A stretch of 7,964 nt of DNA from Bacteroidales bacterium (GTDB lineage Bacteria > Bacteroidota > Bacteroidia > Bacteroidales > JAADJA01), in assembly GCA_029933495.1 (NCBI GenBank), contig JAOZOC010000134.1:1-7964 (forward strand), given 5' to 3'. The notes under the pieces were generated by a model that saw nothing but the letters and a program-made list of their open reading frames with translations, searched no databases and was not told where the DNA came from. The position numbers and the translations under genes are program-made. Positions 6,147-7,964 of the stretch are shown piece after piece. Numbering within the stretch: position 1 is the first letter of the stretch; each line of letters starts with the position of its first letter.

Positions 6147-6788
6147 ATGAAGAAATACATTTTAGGAATATTAGTAATTGTATTAGTTGGTTTTGTTTCA
6201 TGCATAAAACGGGATGATACACCACCAATAATAAATATGAACCCCCCTGATAGCCTTGCTCATATTTTAAATACACCCTATACTGATCCGGGAGCAACTG
6301 CAACTGACGAGGCAGATGGTAACATTACTAATAATATGTACATTAAGAGTGATTTGGATGTGAATATGGTGGGTGAGTATACAATCGTTTATAGTGTTAT
6401 CGACAAGCAGGGAAATGAAGCTTCGCCGGCAACCAGATGGATTTTCGTGTACAATCAGGCCTGGAGTTATGCCGGACAATATAATGTTACGGAGACGGAG
6501 GTTTTTCCTTCTGTTGGAGCAACTGAGTTTACAGCGATTGTTAAAGCTGATACAACTTTCAATAATAGAATTAGTTTCTTGTCTTTTGCCGGAAGCACTG
6601 CAAATGCGGTTTATGGTGATATTTATGATTCAGTGATTATAATTCCTTTTCAGATAGTGGGTAATGATACAATTTCTATAGCAATTCAGGGTAGTGGCAG
6701 CATTAACGACTCGATAATATCATTGCAATATACAAAAAAGGATACCATTGGAACCAGTCTGTGGAATGCAGACTTTATGCGAAAATAG
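6147..6788 (+). CDS. Lipoprotein with DUF5011/Ig-like domain and unidentified C-terminal beta domain
   Basis: This 213-residue lipoprotein has signal MKKYILGILVIVLVGFVSC with the lipid Cys at 19, followed by IKRDD, which is near the Bacteroidota surface-export pattern. Residues about 25-103 form a DUF5011/HYR-type Ig-like domain: PPIINMNPPDS, YTDPGATATDEADGNIT (45-61), VGEYTIVYSVIDKQGNEAS (75-93) and a closing WIFVYN strand. Residues 107-213 (WSYAGQYNVTETEVFPS, NRISFLSFAGS, IIIPFQIVG, IQGSGSINDSIISLQYT) form a second beta-rich region like the C-terminal part of Bacteroides BT_2262-type surface lipoproteins. No catalytic or metal motif is visible. A binding or scaffolding role is inferred. I chose the ATG at 6147, since the TTG at 6126 overlaps a promoter-like box and adds a poor N-terminus. 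Its stop TAG abuts the next gene's ATG, implying translational coupling to the diheme enzyme. Confidence 0.8.
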   Translation: MKKYILGILVIVLVGFVSCIKRDDTPPIINMNPPDSLAHILNTPYTDPGATATDEADGNITNNMYIKSDLDVNMVGEYTIVYSVIDKQGNEASPATRWIFVYNQAWSYAGQYNVTETEVFPSVGATEFTAIVKADTTFNNRISFLSFAGSTANAVYGDIYDSVIIIPFQIVGNDTISIAIQGSGSINDSIISLQYTKKDTIGTSLWNADFMRK

Positions 6789-7898
6789 ATGAATATCAAA
6801 ATTCAATTCATATTATTTTTTTTGGTGATATTTTTCGTAGCCTGTAACAGGAATGATGAACCTGAACTTATTCCTGTTTACAAACCGACACCTTATGAAA
6901 TAGCTGTTCCTTACGGTTTTCCTACAGACCTGAATATCCCTAAGGACAATCCAATGACCGTGGAAGGAATTGAACTTGGTCGTTATCTTTTTTACGACGG
7001 TCGCCTGGCCGGCAGAGCAGATGAAGACAAATTTATGAGCTGCTCATCCTGTCACCTGCAGGAGAACTCATTTATTATCGGACAACCTCGCCCGGCTCCT
7101 CACGGCCTTGACGGAACACCAACACATCATGCAATGCTCCCGCTTATTAATCTTATATGGAATCCGGGACAATATGGATGGGACGGGAGTATTCCTTCAA
7201 TTGAGGAGGACGTTTTGGGTGTTATTACTGCACCTGATGAGTTTAACAGCACTTATGAAAAGGTTGAAACTGCAATAAGAAATATTCCGGGATATCCTGA
7301 ATTGTTCCGAAAAGCATTTGGTACCGAAGATGTTACAGTTGATCGCATTGCAAAAGCTATTGCACAGTTTATCCGTACACTTATATCCGCGGATTCAAAA
7401 TTTGACAAATATCTGCGGGGTGAAGTCCAGTTGTCATCTTCTGAACTAAGCGGATTTGTGCTTTTTACAACTGAAGAGGGAGCCGATTGCTTTCATTGTC
7501 ATGGTGGCTCAGGGAACCCATTATTTACGACTAATGGCTTTTACAATAATGGGAAAGACAGTATTTTTAACGACCCGGCGGACCGTTATTCCGTTACCGG
7601 GAATCCGACAGACCATGGAGCATATAAAGCAACAACATTAAGAAATATAGAATTTACTGCTCCGTATATGCACGACGGCAGGTTTAATTCTTTGGATGAG
7701 GTTATTGACTTTTACAGCTCGGCCTTAATCTGGTCACCTTATATTGACCCGCTGATGCACCATATTGCTACAGGAGGAAATATGCTAACACCGACTGAAA
7801 AGGCAAACTTAAAGGCTTTCCTTCTGACTCTTTCAGATACAAGCTTTATTATTAATCCTGATTTTAGCCGGCCTGAGAATTTCCCGGATGAGGAATAG
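6789..7898 (+). CDS. Diheme cytochrome c peroxidase-like lipoprotein, MbnH/MauG type
   Basis: This 369-residue protein begins directly after the preceding stop. It has a lipoprotein signal (FFVAC, Cys19) followed by NRNDEPE. Two c-type heme sites are present: CSSCH (85-89) and CFHCH (234-238), each about where the bacterial diheme peroxidase family carries them. Other family marks are LGRYLFYDGRLA (63-74), WNPGQYGWDGSIPSIEEDVLG (124-144), IAKAIAQFIRTLIS (187-200) and TTLRNIEFTAPYMHDGRFNS (282-301). Members reduce peroxide (CcpA) or oxidise a protein substrate (MauG on methylamine dehydrogenase, MbnH on MbnP). With an MbnP-like gene in the same operon, MbnH-type tryptophan oxidation is the preferred reading, but sequence alone does not exclude a plain peroxidase. 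I have not assigned the distal heme ligands. Heme attachment requires periplasmic cytochrome c maturation, encoded elsewhere. It is the last gene before a terminator. Confidence 0.9.
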   Translation: MNIKIQFILFFLVIFFVACNRNDEPELIPVYKPTPYEIAVPYGFPTDLNIPKDNPMTVEGIELGRYLFYDGRLAGRADEDKFMSCSSCHLQENSFIIGQPRPAPHGLDGTPTHHAMLPLINLIWNPGQYGWDGSIPSIEEDVLGVITAPDEFNSTYEKVETAIRNIPGYPELFRKAFGTEDVTVDRIAKAIAQFIRTLISADSKFDKYLRGEVQLSSSELSGFVLFTTEEGADCFHCHGGSGNPLFTTNGFYNNGKDSIFNDPADRYSVTGNPTDHGAYKATTLRNIEFTAPYMHDGRFNSLDEVIDFYSSALIWSPYIDPLMHHIATGGNMLTPTEKANLKAFLLTLSDTSFIINPDFSRPENFPDEE

Positions 7899-7923
7899 CT
7901 TTTATCCATAATTGATAAAAAGC

Positions 7924-7952
7924 AAAAAGCCCGGTGAACACCAGGCTTTTTA
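7924..7952. terminator. Terminator at the end of the copper operon
   Basis: AAAAAGCCCGGTG (7924-7936) pairs with CACCAGGCTTTTT (7939-7951) and ends in a T-run, 26 bases after the stop at 7898. As in the hairpin at 2015, the one mismatch is C-A on the plus transcript but a U-G wobble on the minus transcript, and A-runs precede it. It is therefore probably bidirectional, suggesting a convergent minus-strand gene just beyond the window. Confidence 0.8.
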
Positions 7953-7964
7953 CCATTGAGAATT

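Noticed and set aside
6789..7898. Methylamine dehydrogenase maturation enzyme (MauG proper)
   Set aside because: No methylamine dehydrogenase genes are nearby, while an MbnP-like gene is in the same operon.
1..7964. CRISPR arrays, tRNA or rRNA genes, insertion sequences, riboswitches
   Set aside because: I found no regularly spaced repeats, tRNA-like cloverleaf, transposase or inverted-repeat-bounded element, and no recognisable riboswitch core.

Overview
The window looks like a chromosomal segment of a Bacteroidota (Bacteroidetes) species. The evidence is AT-rich DNA, a TonB-dependent receptor with an N-terminal carboxypeptidase-regulatory-like domain, a series of lipoproteins with SSC/SGC/VSC/VAC lipoboxes, little visible Shine-Dalgarno sequence, and several exact TAnnTTTG promoter -7 boxes just upstream of genes. 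I cannot name the genus from the sequence.

Left part (1-2067, plus strand): the C-terminal end of an outer-membrane beta-barrel (porin-like) gene, then a perfect 34-bp palindrome, then a full-length sodium/glutamate symporter (gltS). This is followed by a 131-codon remnant of malic enzyme. The remnant keeps the first ~92 residues and a C-terminal block of the enzyme but has lost the whole catalytic middle in frame. A terminator hairpin closes this part. Facing it on the minus strand (2068-2295) is a 75-aa secreted protein with a Gly/Pro-rich linker and a C-terminal PIGGG-membrane segment-basic tail.

Right part (2494-7898, plus strand): one apparent five-gene operon. In order it encodes a TonB-dependent receptor of the copper type (OprC/NosA-like, with both halves of the CxxxM...HxM copper site), a small MmpS-like lipoprotein, an MbnP-like lipoprotein, a lipoprotein with a DUF5011/Ig-like domain, and a diheme cytochrome c peroxidase-like lipoprotein of the MbnH/MauG type. 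A hairpin terminator follows. Gaps are 40, 31, 36 and 0 nt.

The reading I favour is an outer-membrane copper-acquisition system. The receptor would import copper. The MbnP-like protein would bind copper at a site matured by oxidation of a tryptophan (to kynurenine in the characterised family) by the diheme MbnH-like enzyme. The other two lipoproteins are unassigned accessory parts. The MbnP/MbnH pairing and OprC-type receptors are known separately. The combination with an MmpS-like and an Ig-like lipoprotein, and the differing lipoprotein export signals after the four lipid cysteines, are the parts that look least described.
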